A DNA stretch of 64,000 bases, from contig JAGALZ010000006.1 of assembly GCA_017848055.1 (NCBI GenBank), positions 105,080-169,079 of the forward strand, read 5' to 3'. Numbering within the stretch: position 1 is the first letter of the stretch; each line of letters starts with the position of its first letter. Shown here one piece after another: positions 62,147 to 64,000 of this stretch. The position numbers and the translations under genes were made by a program. The notes beneath the pieces were generated by a model. It ran no database searches, was not told the DNA's origin, and was given only the letters and a program-made list of their open reading frames with translations. This DNA is from Oscillospiraceae bacterium. GTDB taxonomy: Bacteria > Bacillota > Clostridia > Oscillospirales > Ruminococcaceae.

Positions 62147-62282
62147 ACTAAAACTTTTATAATTAAACTTCAGCCCCATAGGGTACCTATCACGTTCTTG
62201 AGAAAACAAACTTTCTCTTGATGTGTACCCTATGGGGCTGAAATCATATCGGAAGTCGTTGGGTGGTTATCCCCCCCCGATA
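62147..62282. repeat. palindromic intergenic element, copy F (eroded)
   Basis: The central palindrome is intact, with arms CAGCCCCATAGGGTA and TACCCTATGGGGCTG. The TTGAGGAA hairpin is missing, and the other flank is reduced to a C-rich stub ending in CCCCCCCCGATAAA. The apex is of the same variant type as copy D (CCTATCAC). It lies between two convergent genes. Confidence 0.85.
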
Positions 62283-62362
62283 AATCCACATAATATATCG
62301 TTTTTTGTGATTATTTATAATCACAAACATAGGAGGAATAAAGAGGTTGGCATAGTTGACTA

Positions 62363-62391
62363 TTGATTTTAGGGGTCAAATCGGCTATAAT
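62363..62391 (+). promoter_or_regulatory. promoter-like sequence antisense to the small membrane gene
   Basis: TTGATT (62363-62368), 17 nt, TATAAT (62386-62391) on the plus strand. Transcription would start near 62398 and run antisense through the gene at 62405-62590, toward ppa. Confidence 0.5.
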
Positions 62392-62404
62392 ACCGATATA
62401 GGAT

Positions 62405-62590
62405 TTATGCGACGGTAATATCTGAGATATTATTTTGCTCGTCGTAGCTAAGCTCGAAGGAGTGGATTTTTTCTTCCTGGGCTTTGAGTCTGCGCTTATA
62501 CTCGGCTCTGTCGGCTACCTCCTGCAAGAAAGCGTTCCACGCACAGAGTATTGCAATAATGAGTCCTATCATACAAATTGTTACTGACAT
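62405..62590 (-). CDS. small single-pass membrane protein (61 residues)
   Basis: A short frame with one N-terminal transmembrane helix (about 4-22, MSVTICMIGLIIAILCAW) and a charged, probably helical tail (ADRAEYKRRLKAQEEKI). AAGGAGAG lies 8 nt before the ATG at 62590, which supports real translation. The function is unknown. A promoter-like sequence reading antisense lies just beyond its stop codon. Confidence 0.6.
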   Translation of the reverse strand: MSVTICMIGLIIAILCAWNAFLQEVADRAEYKRRLKAQEEKIHSFELSYDEQNNISDITVA

Positions 62591-62800
62591 AATTTTCTCT
62601 CCTTTTTTCGTTTTTTGGTTTTTTCTTTCCTTTCTGACTGTATGATACCACAGTTTGTGTACATCTGTTTGGACAGAAAAAATATTTTGTCGAAAACGTG
62701 TCCTTATTTTGGTACTTAAAAGTGTTTTCTAACAATATATATTGCCACGGAGAGCAAGTTTATGCAATTTTAGAAAATTTCTATTCGGAGGTTATGAATA

Positions 62801-63331
62801 ATGAATATCTGGCACGACATTTCGCCAAAGAGAGTTAACAAGAACGTATTCACCGCTGTAGTTGAGATTCCGAAGGGCTCCAAGATAAAGTACGAGCTTG
62901 ACAAGGAAACCGGTCTTCTGAAGATGGACAGAATCCTGCACACATCCACCCACTATCCTGCTAACTACGGATTTATTCCGAGGACATACGCCGAGGACGG
63001 CGACCCGCTCGATTTTCTCATGCTCTGCTCTGAGACACTCGTTCCGCTTTCACTTGTTCAGTGCAAGCCTATCGGTGTTATCACAATGAGCGACAACGGT
63101 GCCGCTGACGAAAAGATTATCTGCGTTCCTACCGAGGACCCTAACTACTCGGTTTACACTGACATCGAACAGCTCCCGCGTCACATTTTCCAGGAGATGT
63201 CCCACTTCTTCTCTGTTTACAAGCAGCTTGAGGGCAAGGATACTGTAATTGATGAAATCCAGGGTGCTGAAAAGGCAAGAGATATTATTCAGTCCTGCAT
63301 CGACCGCTACATTGAATGCTTCTGCAAATAA
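62801..63331 (+). CDS. ppa: inorganic pyrophosphatase (family I)
   Basis: A 176-residue soluble enzyme that hydrolyses pyrophosphate. Family-I motifs are present: EIPKGSKIKYELDKETG, YPANYGFIPRTYAEDGDPLD with the metal aspartates, and a later KPIGVITMSDNGAADEKI. GGAGGTTATGAATA precedes the ATG. It may use the promoter-like site at 62363 with a long leader; no good promoter was found closer. Confidence 0.95.
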   Translation: MNIWHDISPKRVNKNVFTAVVEIPKGSKIKYELDKETGLLKMDRILHTSTHYPANYGFIPRTYAEDGDPLDFLMLCSETLVPLSLVQCKPIGVITMSDNGAADEKIICVPTEDPNYSVYTDIEQLPRHIFQEMSHFFSVYKQLEGKDTVIDEIQGAEKARDIIQSCIDRYIECFCK

Positions 63332-63344
63332 CCGCCGAGCCTGC

Positions 63345-63835
63345 GGTGGCGATTGTGCCTCCGCATACTATGTCAATTAGGCAGGTGTACAAGTCGGCAC
63401 GTTGTACCCTTGAAGCCGAACACCGCCTTCGAGGAGCAATGTCCTTTCTCTCTTGAAAGAGAAAGGACAAAAGAGTTCAAGACCGTGAAACTCACTCGCC
63501 GTGAGCTTTCACGGTCGTTTTTTAACCCACTAACGCCCTCGTAGGAAAGTTTTCGCTTAAGAAAGAGAGAACACCTATCGGTAGGAGCGAAAATGTATCG
63601 ACAGTATTTCGTACCCTTGAAGGCGACAACAGTTTTTGTGTGCCGACGCAAAAAAAGTCTGACGGAGGCTGTGACGAGGACGAGGGGTGTGAGGCTTAAA
63701 ACGGCACGCCAACAAAAACGTGGAGAAAGTTTCTTGGTAGGTTAGTTTTCGAATTCAAAAGCTCACGCCCGAGTGAGTTTTGAATTCTTGATTTCTTGGT
63801 ACTTCTGTATCAAGACAGAAGTACGGAAACATCAT
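63345..63835. repeat. mosaic structured repeat, locus 3 (inverted, extended)
   Basis: The left part (about 63347-63410) is the inverse of the tail of locus 1, and the right part (about 63620-63710) is the inverse of the shared core. Two hairpin modules of different sequence are inserted: CCTTTCTCT/AGAGAAAGG plus ACCGTGAAA/TTTCACGGT near 63440-63513, and GAATTCAAAA/TTTTGAATTC plus GTACTTCTGT/ACAGAAGTAC near 63750-63825. Noncoding. Together with the next region it explains the absence of genes after ppa. Confidence 0.8.
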
Positions 63836-64000
63836 CTTTGAGAACAACAAAAACCGCCCCTCGTGTGTGCACAAGTCCAGTAAAAACGGACAATAGAAAA
63901 AACACCCCCTTTATGGTAGAATAATCCGCTCCCTGTCAAGTAGACAGCTTAAAAAACAAAAGGATTGTAAATTGAATAGTGTTCTTTCATCTCCCTCTGC
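63836..64000. other. noncoding tail, possible edge of an insertion sequence
   Basis: No gene of useful length. The phrases TGTCTACTTGACAGGGAGC and TGTCCGTTTTTACTGGAC (read on the minus strand) resemble the ends of IS3-like elements that I have seen in related genomes, with a short minus-strand frame entering from beyond the right edge. The evidence is weak because the element itself lies outside the window. Confidence 0.25.

Overview
The window looks like chromosomal DNA from a Gram-positive anaerobe of the class Clostridia, most likely a Ruminococcus-like member of the Oscillospiraceae. The grounds are the strong AGGAGG-type ribosome binding sites, the frequent TTG and GTG starts, a single-chain pyruvate:ferredoxin oxidoreductase, lipoproteins with Ser/Thr-rich linkers, a cohesin-like surface protein, BspA-type leucine-rich-repeat lipoproteins and the translation operon rimP-nusA-ylxR-ylxQ-infB-rbfA-nrnA-truB-ribF. 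The species cannot be fixed from the sequence alone. There is no prophage, CRISPR array or intact transposon.

Layout. 1-4.4 kb: start of a purine nucleoside phosphorylase, then a PP2C phosphatase, an amidohydrolase and polyphosphate kinase. 4.4-9 kb: cardiolipin synthase and a divergently arranged polar amino acid ABC importer. 9-16 kb: an HTH membrane regulator, a zinc-ribbon/SPFH/TM2 membrane gene set, citramalate synthase, a membrane-anchored cohesin-like protein and an FlK-like thioesterase. 16-25 kb: two tRNA-Ser genes with a duplicated tRNA 3' end, a MarR-controlled heterodimeric ABC exporter and pyruvate:ferredoxin oxidoreductase. 25-31 kb: an epimerase diverging from a locus with an MBOAT-like membrane protein, a DHHW-like anchored protein with a Thr-rich tail, a radical SAM protein and an SGNH-like lipoprotein. 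31-45 kb: O-acetylhomoserine sulfhydrylase, a DUF4026-type protein, an adaptor plus FtsX-type permease without an ATPase, nucleoside phosphorylase, acetyltransferase, methyltransferase, a small autonomous transcription unit and three leucine-rich-repeat lipoproteins. 45-50 kb: a GldA/GldF/GldG/DUF4340 ABC system. 50-58.4 kb: the translation operon. 58.9-64 kb: alanine racemase, YpsA, an LCP-like protein, a P-II-like protein, a small membrane protein and inorganic pyrophosphatase.

Two families of structured intergenic repeats run through the window. One is a roughly 210-bp element present six times, built around a 19-bp palindromic stem flanked by two other hairpins; every copy lies just beyond the 3' end of a gene. 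The other is a longer mosaic repeat at three loci (30.6, 58.5 and 63.4 kb), whose hairpins keep their shape while changing sequence.

The most interesting coding locus is 25.95-30.57 kb. The MBOAT-like protein lacks both family histidines, the SGNH-like protein lacks its nucleophilic serine, and the middle protein keeps only the membrane-proximal part of a DHHW-like partner. These genes look like a surface acyl-transfer cassette that has lost its chemistry. The second is an unexplained unit at 40.86-41.14 kb with a perfect consensus promoter, a 44-codon reading frame and a strong terminator.
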